The notes under the pieces were generated by a model. That model did no database searches and had not been told where the DNA came from. It saw only the letters and a program-made list of their open reading frames with translations. A stretch of 64,000 nt of DNA from REEB76 sp049698775. GTDB taxonomy: Bacteria; Pseudomonadota; Gammaproteobacteria; Natronospirales; REEB76. Both the position numbers and the translations under genes were made by a program. Shown piece by piece: positions 24,543 through 32,702 of the stretch (position 1 is the stretch's first letter; every line of letters starts with the position of its first letter). The stretch spans positions 1-64,000 of the forward strand of contig JBAVYM010000041.1 in NCBI GenBank assembly GCA_049698775.1. Direction: 5' to 3'.

Positions 24543-26867
24543 ATGGGTACAGTTATGGATGGCGTTACCGAGGCTCCCCTTTCACCTTGGTGGGTGCGCA
24601 GCATCGTTGCGGTGATGGTGCTGGGCTTTGCGGTGCTCATTCTGATCACGGTGCTGGGCTATCGGAATGCGCCGCCGATCCCGGCAAAGGTAGTTGACGC
24701 ACAGGGCGCAACCCTGTTCACCGGCGAAGATGTCGGCAGCGGTCAGGCGGTGTTCCTGAAATATGGGCTGATGGACAACGGCAGCATCTGGGGCCACGGC
24801 GCCTACCTCGGTCCTGATTTCTCCGCGCAAGCGCTACACCACATCGGCGAGGACACTGCCGAGGCGCTCGCACAACAGCAGTTCGGCAAACCGCTCGCGC
24901 AACTGATCCCGATGCAGCAGGCGGCGGTGCGCTCACAAGTTGCGGTCGAGCTCAAAACCAATCGCTACGACCCTGCTACAGGTACATTGGCGCTGACACC
25001 CGCAGAAACTGCGGCGTGGCATCAACAGATCACTCACTGGACCGATTACTTCAAGAATCCGGTCGGCAATGGCGGTCTCAAGCCCAATCTGATAACCGAT
25101 CCGACCGAGCTGCATCAATTCACCGCCTTCGTCACCTGGGCGGCCTGGGCCTCGGTGGCCAATCGGCCCGGCTACGACTACTCCTATACCAACAACTTCC
25201 CCTACGACCCGTTGGTCGGCAACACTCCGATATCCGGCGCTTTGCTATGGAGCGCGTTGAGCCTTTTGGTGCTGCTGGCCGGCATCGCCGCGGTGCTGTT
25301 AATGTTTGGAAAATTCGACTATCTCGGCTGGATTTCACGCGGAAACCGCCCCCACCCCAGCATCGTTCCGGGCCAGGCCAGTCCCGGACAGCGCGCACTG
25401 GTCAAGTACTTCGTGGTCGTGGCACTGCTGTTTCTGTTCCAGACCCTGGTCGGAGGCGGTGTCGCGCACTATCGCGCCGATCCGGGCAGTTTCTACGGTT
25501 TCCAGTTGGAAACCATCTTCCCCAGCAACCTGCTGCGTACCTGGCATTTGCAGAGCGCCATCATCTGGATTGCAACCGCCTATGTCGCCGCCGCGCTGTT
25601 CCTCGGCCGTGGGCTGCGCGACAACGAACCGCACGGATTCGCACTGTGGGTTAATCTGCTATTCGTCGCGTTCGTCGCGGTGATCGTCGGCAGTCTGCTC
25701 GGCGAGTGGCTTGGCATCACGCAGATGCTCGGACAATGGTGGTTCTGGCTCGGTAATCAGGGTTGGGAATACCTGGAGCTGGGGCGCATCTGGCAATATC
25801 TGTTGGTGATCGGACTGCTGGTGTGGTTCGCGTTGCTGTGGTGGGTGGCGCGGCCACGTGAGGTGGCCGATGCCAGCGCGCGCCCGATCGTGCGGATGTT
25901 CCTGTTGGCATCGCTCGCGATCCCGCTGTTCTACCTGCCGGCGCTGTTCTACGGCGCGAAGACCAACTACACGATTGTCGATACCTGGCGCTTCTGGATC
26001 ATCCACCTGTGGGTCGAGGGCTTCTTCGAGTTCTTCGCCACCACCATCGTCGCGCTGGTGTTTTTCCAACTCGGGCTCGCCAGGCGCAATACCGCGCTGC
26101 GCGTGATCTATCTGGACGCGATCCTGTATTTTCTGGGCGGCCTGATCGGTACCGGTCACCACTGGTACTTCGAAGGCCATACCCAGTTCAACATGGCGAT
26201 GTCGGCGTTGTTCTCGGTGCTGGAAGTGGTGCCGCTGACCTTGCTGACGCTGGATGCCTGGGATTTTGTCAATACCACCCGTGGAACGGTAGATATTGAC
26301 GGCCAGCCGCGCCGCGTACCACACAAGTGGACTTTCTACTTCCTTATGGCGGTGGGTTTCTGGAACTTTGTCGGGGCCGGCATGTTCGGCTTCCTGATCA
26401 ATCTGCCGATCGTCAGTTACTACGAGGTCGGCACACAGTTGACGCCCAATCACGGCCACGCCGCGATGATGGGCGTGTTCGGCATGCTGGCAATCGCGCT
26501 GATGGTGTTCGTGCTGCGCCAAACCACCGATGAAGCGCGTTGGCCCGGTATCGAAAAGTACATCAAAGTAGCCTTCTGGGGCACCAATGTCGGCTTGGCA
26601 ATGATGATCGTGATGAGCCTGTTTCCGAGCGGCGTGTTGCAGGTGTGGGATGTGGTACAGCATGGCTACTGGCATGCACGCAGCCTCGAATTCACCGGCA
26701 CCCATCGCGCGCGCGTGATCGAGTGGTTGCGCCTGCCGGGTGATCTGGTGTTCATCTTTCTCGGTGCACTGCCGCTGGTAATCGCTGCGATCAAGACGTA
26801 TTTCGGCATGCGGCGGGATCGTGCCGCGGAAGCTGCTCCGGCAGCCAGAATCCGGAGCGTGCCGTGA
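24543..26867 (+). CDS. norZ: Quinol-dependent nitric oxide reductase (qNOR)
   Basis: 774-residue single-subunit NO reductase. It has an N-terminal helix and periplasmic domain fused to a 12-plus-helix NorB core. Catalytic features: HLWVEGFFEFF (FeB His and Glu), GTGHHWYFEG (two FeB His) and TPNHGHAAMMGV (heme His pair). It reduces 2 NO to N2O with quinol electrons, for detoxification or denitrification. ATG 24543 is chosen because GGAG lies 7 nt upstream; the in-frame ATG at 24537 is too close to it. It overlaps the next gene by 4 nt. Confidence 0.95.
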   Translation: MGTVMDGVTEAPLSPWWVRSIVAVMVLGFAVLILITVLGYRNAPPIPAKVVDAQGATLFTGEDVGSGQAVFLKYGLMDNGSIWGHGAYLGPDFSAQALHHIGEDTAEALAQQQFGKPLAQLIPMQQAAVRSQVAVELKTNRYDPATGTLALTPAETAAWHQQITHWTDYFKNPVGNGGLKPNLITDPTELHQFTAFVTWAAWASVANRPGYDYSYTNNFPYDPLVGNTPISGALLWSALSLLVLLAGIAAVLLMFGKFDYLGWISRGNRPHPSIVPGQASPGQRALVKYFVVVALLFLFQTLVGGGVAHYRADPGSFYGFQLETIFPSNLLRTWHLQSAIIWIATAYVAAALFLGRGLRDNEPHGFALWVNLLFVAFVAVIVGSLLGEWLGITQMLGQWWFWLGNQGWEYLELGRIWQYLLVIGLLVWFALLWWVARPREVADASARPIVRMFLLASLAIPLFYLPALFYGAKTNYTIVDTWRFWIIHLWVEGFFEFFATTIVALVFFQLGLARRNTALRVIYLDAILYFLGGLIGTGHHWYFEGHTQFNMAMSALFSVLEVVPLTLLTLDAWDFVNTTRGTVDIDGQPRRVPHKWTFYFLMAVGFWNFVGAGMFGFLINLPIVSYYEVGTQLTPNHGHAAMMGVFGMLAIALMVFVLRQTTDEARWPGIEKYIKVAFWGTNVGLAMMIVMSLFPSGVLQVWDVVQHGYWHARSLEFTGTHRARVIEWLRLPGDLVFIFLGALPLVIAAIKTYFGMRRDRAAEAAPAARIRSVP

Positions 26868-27325
26868 CATTGCTCGGTGCCGTCATCGCCGTGCACGTGC
26901 TTTCCGTGTTGTGGTGGATCGGCGGGCTGGCGTTCGTGACGACAGTGGTATTGCCGTCGCTGCGCAAGGCGCAACTGGGCGACCGCCGCACCGCGTTCCA
27001 CACCATCGAAAACCGCTTTGAACCCCAAGCGCGGATTGCGGTGCTGCTGGCGGGACTGTCGGGCCTGTATCTGCTGATCCGGCTGGATCTGTGGGCCTGG
27101 TTTCTACAAGCCCGGTTCTGGTGGCTGGACGCCATGGCCCTGTTCTGGCTATTCTTTGTACTTCTGCTGTTCGTACTCGGGCCGACGGGAATGCTCAAGC
27201 AGGTTATGAATCGTAGCGGTGACGACGCGGCTGTTTGGCGGCGTATGCACCGCATTCATCTCAGCTTGCTGGTCATTGCATTGGTGATCGTCGCCGGTGC
27301 GGTCTCCGGCAGCCACGGTTATTGA
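26864..27325 (+). CDS. Four-helix CopD-like membrane protein of the nor operon
   Basis: 153 residues, four hydrophobic helices. Helix 1 (IAVHVLSVLWWIGGLAFV) has the His...WxGG pattern of the CopD/HemJ-like superfamily, and further His residues lie in HTIE and RMHRIHLSLL, so heme or metal binding is possible. The GTG start overlaps the norZ stop by 4 nt, which ties it to NO reduction. It is not the same as the HemJ-like gene at 51487. Precise function unknown. Confidence 0.7.
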   Translation: MTLLGAVIAVHVLSVLWWIGGLAFVTTVVLPSLRKAQLGDRRTAFHTIENRFEPQARIAVLLAGLSGLYLLIRLDLWAWFLQARFWWLDAMALFWLFFVLLLFVLGPTGMLKQVMNRSGDDAAVWRRMHRIHLSLLVIALVIVAGAVSGSHGY

Positions 27326-27333
27326 GGATGGCC

Positions 27334-27849
27334 ATGTTGAGCTTCGATCCGGTCACGACATTGGCGGATGAGCATGTGGCGCTTGCACAACTGTTTGCAC
27401 GTCATCAGGAGGCTCTGGTCACGCGCGCCTGGGCACGTGCCGCACGACTGCTGGATCATTACCGGAAGCGGCTTCAATATCACATCCAGTTGGAGGAGCA
27501 TTACCTGCTGCCCTACTGCGTCGAAGAAAGGGCGCCTGGCCATTGGCAAGCACACGTCTATATGGCCGAACACCGCCGCCTTGAGGAGCTGTTGAGCAAG
27601 GCAGGCAAACGGTTGGCGGTCGCACGCCGTCGCGGCGTCACCGCGGCCGCACTCATCGCGCTGCTGGATGAGGAAAAGACACTGAAGCATGTCGTGGAGC
27701 ACCACTATCAGCGGGAAGAGATATCGCTGTTCACGGTGCTGCGGCAGTCGCTGCCGGAAGAAGTTCGCATTGGACTCACGCATATTCTCATGCATCACGA
27801 CATGCCGCCTGTTGTCCAGACTGGTAATGAGCGCGCCGAAAGCCGGTGA
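27334..27849 (+). CDS. Hemerythrin-like HHE-domain protein
   Basis: 171 residues of mostly helical sequence with diiron-type His/Glu motifs: DEHVALAQLFARH, YHIQLEEHYLLPY, HVYMAEHRRLEEL and KHVVEHHYQREE. HHE proteins bind O2 or NO or help repair iron centres damaged by NO. ATG 27334 was chosen over 27328 because GAGG sits immediately before the latter. Co-transcribed with norZ, with 8 nt separating it from the preceding gene, so an NO-linked role is likely. Convergent with the regulator gene. Confidence 0.85.
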   Translation: MLSFDPVTTLADEHVALAQLFARHQEALVTRAWARAARLLDHYRKRLQYHIQLEEHYLLPYCVEERAPGHWQAHVYMAEHRRLEELLSKAGKRLAVARRRGVTAAALIALLDEEKTLKHVVEHHYQREEISLFTVLRQSLPEEVRIGLTHILMHHDMPPVVQTGNERAESR

Positions 27850-27878
27850 ACCTGTTTTTGTTTTCGGGCGAGGATGTT

Positions 27879-28565
27879 CTAGTGCATATGCCGGCGTAGC
27901 CTTTCAGTATCAAGCAGGGTCACTTCTTCATCCGCTACCTCAATCAGGCCTTCTTCGCTGAGCGTCCTGAGCGTGCGCGAGAAGGTTTCCGGCGTCACCG
28001 CCACATGCGCAGCGATCAGCATCTTGCGCGCCGGCAAGATGACAGTGACTTTGCCGCGCTGGCCCTCGGGCACCAGACCCAGCAGATAGTGCACCACGCG
28101 GAAGCGGCTGTTTTGCAGGGTCAGGGCTTCGATCTCGTCCCAGTGCGCCTGGATGCGTTGCGTCATCTGCGCCATGACCGCACGTGCCGTATCGAAGGAT
28201 TCGCGCAGCATGTCCAGGAATGCCGCGCGTTCAATGCCGACCAGAATACCGTCTTCGATACCGGCCGCGTGCACCGGGTAATGTGGTTCATCCATGAACA
28301 TGACGCTTTCCGCGAAACTCTGTCCGGGGCGGATCAGGCGCATGATCTTTTCCTGCCCGTCCGCCGATACCCGGTAGAGTTTCACCGCGCCGGATTGCAG
28401 CAGGAAGAATGACTGCGCAGGATCCCCCTGGCTGAACAGCGCTTCGCCGGCCTTGAAAGCATGGGTATGGATGTGTGTCAGCAGCCTGTTGCGCTGGCCC
28501 TCAGTGAGCGCCGAGAACAGGTAATGATGGCGTAATTCGCGCGCGAGCTGATTATGGTTGTCCAC
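27879..28565 (-). CDS. Crp/Fnr-family regulator, Dnr/NnrR-like
   Basis: 228 residues: a cNMP-type beta-barrel (about 20-125), a dimer helix, and a C-terminal helix-turn-helix. The recognition helix TPETFSRTLRTL has the E-x2-S-R pattern of FNR-type proteins that read TTGAT half-sites, matching the three boxes here. The protein contains no cysteine at all, which rules out an oxygen-sensing Fe-S cluster and fits the Dnr/NnrR group that senses NO through heme. It probably controls norZ, the DUF2249 gene, and perhaps itself and fdxA. Confidence 0.9.
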   Translation of the reverse strand: MDNHNQLARELRHHYLFSALTEGQRNRLLTHIHTHAFKAGEALFSQGDPAQSFFLLQSGAVKLYRVSADGQEKIMRLIRPGQSFAESVMFMDEPHYPVHAAGIEDGILVGIERAAFLDMLRESFDTARAVMAQMTQRIQAHWDEIEALTLQNSRFRVVHYLLGLVPEGQRGKVTVILPARKMLIAAHVAVTPETFSRTLRTLSEEGLIEVADEEVTLLDTERLRRHMH

Positions 28566-28620
28566 GGGTTTTCACCGGAAGCTTTGGCAAACTCACTTGA
28601 CGGCTACAGGTGTCGCACAC

Positions 28621-28634
28621 TTGATATGCATCAA
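28621..28634. promoter_or_regulatory. FNR/Dnr box between the regulator and fdxA
   Basis: TTGAT-ATGC-ATCAA, a perfect FNR-family box and almost a full palindrome (CTTGATATGCATCAAG). It sits 56 nt upstream of the regulator start and 70 nt before fdxA. Neither direction shows the exact class II -10 spacing seen at the other two boxes; a TTATCT at 28663-28668 is a possible shifted -10 for fdxA. It may serve either gene or autoregulation. Confidence 0.8.
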
Positions 28635-28703
28635 GGCGCTGCCGGCAACATTGCAGGCACCATTATCTACGCTCCAGCGAAGGTGGGGCAAGGAGTTGGC
28701 GCC

Positions 28704-29027
28704 GTGACCCATGTGGTGACAGAAAACTGCATCAAGTGCAAATACACCGACTGCGTGGAAGTCTGTCCCGTGGATTGCTTCCACGAAGGCCCGAACTTCC
28801 TGGTGATTGATCCCGAGGAGTGCATAGATTGCACCCTGTGCGTGGCGGAATGTCCGGCTGAAGCGATCTTTGCCGACGGCGACGTGCCCAACGGCCAGGA
28901 GTATTTCCTGGCCATCAACGCGGAGCTGGCGCTGAAATGGCCGGTCATAGCTCGCAAGATTCCGGCACCGGCGGATGCAAAACAGTGGGACGGCGTGCCG
29001 GACAAGCTCCCGTTGCTGAAGCGCTGA
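28704..29027 (+). CDS. fdxA: Seven-iron ferredoxin FdxA
   Basis: 107 residues, exactly the usual FdxA length. The N-terminal THVVTENCIKCKYTDCVEVCP binds the 3Fe-4S and part of the 4Fe-4S cluster, and CIDCTLCVAECP completes the set. The GTG start has AAGGAG 8 nt upstream. A longer open frame runs back across the FNR box and is not used. In many denitrifiers FdxA-type ferredoxins accompany NO-stress genes. Confidence 0.93.
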   Translation: MTHVVTENCIKCKYTDCVEVCPVDCFHEGPNFLVIDPEECIDCTLCVAECPAEAIFADGDVPNGQEYFLAINAELALKWPVIARKIPAPADAKQWDGVPDKLPLLKR

Positions 29028-29043
29028 TGGTCAAGGAGAAGGC

Positions 29044-29352
29044 ATGGCTGTGGCGCTGGAAACCCCGAATGCTCAAAAGGTGTATTACGTCACCTGGGAA
29101 GAGCTACCGCTATCCTGCCCGACACCCGCGATGAGCCTGTGGAACTCGCACCAGCGAGTGTATCTGCCCATACAGGAGAGCGGGCGCGAACAATGCCCGT
29201 ATTGCGGATCGGTTTATATTCTGGTGGACCCGGACCCCGACGCGGCGCCTGCCAAGCTGAATAATGTGGAGATTGAACGGTTTTATCACCAGCAGCGCAC
29301 GATCCTGCGCAAGCGGCGTGTCCCGGACACTCCGGCCGCGCCATCGCATTGA
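29044..29352 (+). CDS. CHCC-type zinc-finger protein
   Basis: 102 residues. The pattern C-P-x(n)-H-Q-R-V-Y-L followed by EQCPYCGSVYIL is the CHCC zinc finger found also in NDUFS6-like proteins. The C-terminal third is basic and charged. It starts 16 nt after fdxA behind AAGGAGAAGGC, so it is probably cotranscribed. Zinc-finger proteins of this type are often found near complex I or ferredoxin genes; no specific role can be assigned here. Confidence 0.75.
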   Translation: MAVALETPNAQKVYYVTWEELPLSCPTPAMSLWNSHQRVYLPIQESGREQCPYCGSVYILVDPDPDAAPAKLNNVEIERFYHQQRTILRKRRVPDTPAAPSH

Positions 29353-29436
29353 TCAAAGACAAACTGGTGGAGCGAAGCTGAAGCCCTGAACGCTGCGGAG
29401 TCGAACGGAAACAGGGTCAGGTTCTGCACGCTACGC

Positions 29437-30387
29437 TCAATTCACTATCCGCGCGGCGGGGCCGGCAACGGGCGAAACCCAGGCGTGGCTCGCGAGTCCG
29501 GCGCGCTTGAAGGCTTGCTGCATAATTTCAACTGCCTGTTGCGCCGTTTGCTCGGCCGCGAACCAGGCGAACAGGCTCGGACCCGCACCGGATATTCCCG
29601 CGCCGAGCGCTCCGCACGCGAGCGCTGCGCGTTTCACGTCTGCAAATCCGGGTATCAATTCCGCCCGGCGCGGCTCGATGAGGCAGTCCGACAATCCCGC
29701 GCGGATCAGCTCCGGATCATTGCGGTAGCAGCCGCTCAGGACCAGCGCCAGGTTGCCGGTCTGCTGCACGATATCTTCGAGTGCGAACGGCCGGTCCAGC
29801 ACTTGGCGGGCCTGCAAGGTCCGCACCTCGAGTTCCGGGTGTACCAGCACGCAATATAAATTTGGTGGCACAGGCACCGATACCACCTGCCCGGACGTGG
29901 CGATCACGAGTCCGCCGTACAGCATCGGGCCGACGTTGTCGCCGTTGCGCGTGCCACTCGCCAGCGATTCTCCATCCAACGCGCATTGATAAAGCGTTTC
30001 GAGCGACGCTGGAACATCCAGCAGCGCATTCGCCGCCACCAGTGCGGCGACACAGGAAGCGGCCGAGCCGCCCATGCCGGACGCGAGCGGGATGCCCTTG
30101 TCGAGTTCGATCTCGAAACCGCTGGACAGGTTGAGTACGCGGCGCAGGGACAGCAGCGCGGTACCTGCGGTATTTTTCTCAGCAGCGAATGGGATATCGC
30201 GGGTCACGCCGCGAATATCGGTAATGTTCACCACCGGTTCAGCGATGATGCGCACCGTCACCCGGTCCTGCAGGCCGACGACAGTGTGTCCGAGAAAGTC
30301 AAATCCCACCGCCACATTGCCGACACAGGCCGGTGCGCAAGCCGTGGCCTGCCGACGAGCAGCAATGTGTTTGATGACTTTGGTCAC
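29437..30387 (-). CDS. thrB: Homoserine kinase (GHMP type)
   Basis: 316 residues. The GHMP ATP-binding loop is PLASGMGGSAASC, the N-terminal ACAPACVGNVAVGFDFLG and the C-terminal GAGISGAGPSLFAWF are also conserved. It phosphorylates homoserine in threonine synthesis. GTG 30387 gives the normal N-terminus (TKVIKHIAARR), but its ribosome site is weak and the start is uncertain. No thrA or thrC is adjacent. Its start lies 22 nt after the nnrS stop. Confidence 0.9.
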   Translation of the reverse strand: MTKVIKHIAARRQATACAPACVGNVAVGFDFLGHTVVGLQDRVTVRIIAEPVVNITDIRGVTRDIPFAAEKNTAGTALLSLRRVLNLSSGFEIELDKGIPLASGMGGSAASCVAALVAANALLDVPASLETLYQCALDGESLASGTRNGDNVGPMLYGGLVIATSGQVVSVPVPPNLYCVLVHPELEVRTLQARQVLDRPFALEDIVQQTGNLALVLSGCYRNDPELIRAGLSDCLIEPRRAELIPGFADVKRAALACGALGAGISGAGPSLFAWFAAEQTAQQAVEIMQQAFKRAGLASHAWVSPVAGPAARIVN

Positions 30388-30409
30388 CGCATTTTGCAAT
30401 CGGCGTTGT

Positions 30410-31570
30410 TCATACCCGCGCAGGGCCGAAGTGTACGGGAATGAAGCGGATGAAATACACGGCAAATGCCAGCGCCCACAGCGCACCGGCAAGCGGCAAC
30501 AAGCCGGAATATCCGATCATGCGCAGGATGGCGGCGGCGGTTATCAGCAGGAATGCCGTGGTCATGAACGGTCCGGCCTGCAATGGCCGGCCGGTGTGGC
30601 CGAGCGGCACGCGCGTCATCATGCCGATGGACAGCGAACCGAGTGCGCCCACGATGATGGCGTGCAGCGCGGTGATCTCGGGGATGGCATGCGCGAGCAG
30701 CGCCAGACCACGCAGGCCGAGGCCAATGACCAGCCACAGGTAACCGAGATGCAGCACCCACAACATGGGCTCACGCCAGGTCTTCCAGGGCTTCCAACCC
30801 AACAGACGTACCAGCGCGAGAATCGCCACCAGCAACGAAACAATGCCCAGTGCGGTGGAGTCCGGCAGGACAACATCAAGCAGCACCAGCAGGACTGCAC
30901 CGCCGTTGACGCACCAGTTGATCCCGCGATAGCTGCGCACGCCGGCCTTGGCGATGCGCCGCTCCGTGAAAAACGGAATTACGCGTCCGCCGATCACCAG
31001 CATGAGCACGGTCAGAAGATCAATCACCCAAATGAGCGCTTGATATGCCGTCAGCCGGATCACGCCGGCCACGGCCAGATGAAACAGCGCATCGGCGAGT
31101 GCGAACGCGAGCAGCAGCGGAATCAGGAACAGATTACGGCGGTTGCGACTCTGCAGAATCGGGCGCGCCACCAGCAACGCCAGCAACGGGAAAAATGCAA
31201 AATCCAGGACTGCGGCGACAGGATAGGGAATCAGCGCAGGCAGCAGGAACGCAATGCGGCCCAGAAGCCACACTATCGCCAAACCCGCCAGAGAAACCGG
31301 CGTGACGACCGGCAATTTGGTCCAGTCGGCCACGGCTGTGAGCAGGAATCCCGCCATGAGCGCGGCGGCGAAACCGAACAGCATCTCGTGACCGTGCCAC
31401 AAGAGCGGCGACAGCGAAGCGGCGGGAATCAGGCCGAGATGCAGGAACAGCGCCCAGGCCAGGATGTCCAGGCTGGCGAACAGGGAAGCGCCCAGGAACA
31501 TCAGGCGGAAAGGCTGTTGCAGTAATGGCGAGACGCGCGCCGGCTGAGCCGGTGACAATGCTGTATTCAT
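30410..31570 (-). CDS. nnrS: NnrS family heme-copper membrane protein
   Basis: 386 residues, about twelve helices. The N-terminal QQPFRLMFLGASLFASL, the WHGHEMLFGF helix with two His, and the late GALGSLSIGMMTRVPLGHTGR region are characteristic of NnrS. NnrS protects cells from NO and related nitrosative stress and usually belongs to Dnr/NnrR regulons. No FNR-type box is visible immediately upstream, where a broken pncB fragment lies. Confidence 0.92.
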   Translation of the reverse strand: MNTALSPAQPARVSPLLQQPFRLMFLGASLFASLDILAWALFLHLGLIPAASLSPLLWHGHEMLFGFAAALMAGFLLTAVADWTKLPVVTPVSLAGLAIVWLLGRIAFLLPALIPYPVAAVLDFAFFPLLALLVARPILQSRNRRNLFLIPLLLAFALADALFHLAVAGVIRLTAYQALIWVIDLLTVLMLVIGGRVIPFFTERRIAKAGVRSYRGINWCVNGGAVLLVLLDVVLPDSTALGIVSLLVAILALVRLLGWKPWKTWREPMLWVLHLGYLWLVIGLGLRGLALLAHAIPEITALHAIIVGALGSLSIGMMTRVPLGHTGRPLQAGPFMTTAFLLITAAAILRMIGYSGLLPLAGALWALAFAVYFIRFIPVHFGPARV

Positions 31571-31616
31571 GCAGGGAACCCCGTGATTTGTACGCGAATC
31601 CTGTGAGGCAGGTACG

Positions 31617-31863
31617 TCATGTCGAAAATACCCTTTTCAGATAGCGCAGACCACGCAGATAATCCAGTTCGTCCTGCCGGAAGCGCAAACTGCAAAGCCC
31701 AGTGATTTCCTTGCGGATGCCATCGGCCTGACGGGCGAGAGTTTCCCCGTGATTGCGGCACTTGAACCGATATTCCACTTCCGCGCTCGGAAAATGGTGC
31801 AATACCGCCTGCATCATGGTGAATTTGTAGAGATTCAGTATCGAGCAGGGACTCAATGATCAC
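31617..31863 (-). pseudogene. pncB: N-terminal fragment of nicotinate phosphoribosyltransferase with frameshift
   Basis: GTG 31863 begins a frame reading IIESLLDT. A one-base insertion (GATACTGAATCTCTAC against an expected GATACTGATCTCTAC) shifts it, and the true protein continues in the next frame as LYKFTMMQAVLHHFP, AEVEYRFKCRN and DELDYLRGLRYL, all hallmarks of PncB. A TGA stops it after about 80 codons, where intact enzymes have about 400. The rest of the gene is missing, so this is a decayed remnant upstream of nnrS. Confidence 0.85.
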
Positions 31864-31924
31864 GATGGCGTCGGCACCTGGCAGCTTGTATCGTCAAGCG
31901 CGCAACAGTGTTCAGGGTCTCCGC

Positions 31925-32266
31925 TCATTTGTTCGCGGCAGCCTGCTCCATCTCGTCCAGCGCCAGTACCGAATGCGCATAGGCGCCGCCGGCGCGCATC
32001 TCGGCCGCGACCCAGATGGCTTCCATGATTTCCGCGTCCGTGGAACCGGTGCGCAGTGCCGCGCGCGTATGACCGCGGATGCAGTAGGGGCACTGAGTGG
32101 TGTGCGCCACCGCCACGGCGATCAATTGCTTGGTTTTCTCCAGCAGTGCGCCATCAGCGAATACCTGCTGGCTGAATGCCTTGAAGGCTTCCAGTTGTTT
32201 CGGCGCCAGCGTTTTACGACGTGCCGAGAGCGCCGTGGAAGGTTCCGGGAAAATCGGGTGTGGCAT
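31925..32266 (-). CDS. AhpD-like carboxymuconolactone decarboxylase-family protein
   Basis: 113 residues. The AhpD-type core is KTKQLIAVAVAHTTQCPYCIRGHTRAAL, with CxxC (CPYC) and the following His three residues on, the peroxidase-active arrangement of the AhpD/CMD family. Probably a thiol peroxidase-like protein or stress reductant; not a true decarboxylase. ATG preceded by GGAGAGT. Located downstream of the DUF488 gene on the same strand. Confidence 0.85.
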   Translation of the reverse strand: MPHPIFPEPSTALSARRKTLAPKQLEAFKAFSQQVFADGALLEKTKQLIAVAVAHTTQCPYCIRGHTRAALRTGSTDAEIMEAIWVAAEMRAGGAYAHSVLALDEMEQAAANK

Positions 32267-32305
32267 GGATACTCTCCTTGGATGTGTGATGGTTATGGTT
32301 AAAGA

Positions 32306-32665
32306 TCAGCGTAAGCGGCGTTTCAGATACGCGGCCAGTACCACCGCTTGATTGCGTTCCTCATCGTGCGCGCCGAACAGTATGGTGACGGTGGCGTGTG
32401 CTTTGAGGATGTCCCGCAGAGCCTTGATCGCTGGCTTGTTGGCGCGCAGCTCGGCCGTATAACGGTGTTTGAACTCCAGCCATTTCTCCGGCTCATGGCC
32501 GAACCACTGGCGCAGTTTGGTGGTCGGCGCCACTTCCCGGTCCCAGTAATCCACCGCGGCTTTTTTCTTGGTCAGGCCGCGCGGCCACACCCGGTCCACC
32601 AACACCCGGAAGCCGTCGCCGCGTGCGGGCGGCAGATACACGCGTTTCAGTTTAATGTTGGTCAT
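32306..32665 (-). CDS. DUF488 family protein
   Basis: 119 residues. VLVDRVWPRGLTKKKAAVDYW, then LRQWFGHEPEKWLEFKHRY, and a C-terminal VTILFGAHDEERNQAVVLAAYL, are the conserved blocks of DUF488 (YeaO-like). Function unknown. MTNIKLKRVYLPP is the family N-terminus, so the longer frame was trimmed. Between sdhB and the AhpD-like gene. Confidence 0.88.
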   Translation of the reverse strand: MTNIKLKRVYLPPARGDGFRVLVDRVWPRGLTKKKAAVDYWDREVAPTTKLRQWFGHEPEKWLEFKHRYTAELRANKPAIKALRDILKAHATVTILFGAHDEERNQAVVLAAYLKRRLR

Positions 32666-32702
32666 GGTCTCAGCCTCCTGGCGCGGCCCGCGCCAACGTG
32701 TT

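Noticed and set aside
25659..26870. 403-codon minus-strand open frame opposite norZ
   Set aside because: His/Gln/Arg-rich nonsense composition and complete overlap with a well-supported qNOR.
28554..28703. Extended N-terminus for fdxA
   Set aside because: It would cross the FNR-type box and overlap the divergent regulator gene; the GTG at 28704 has a good ribosome site and gives the normal 107 residues.
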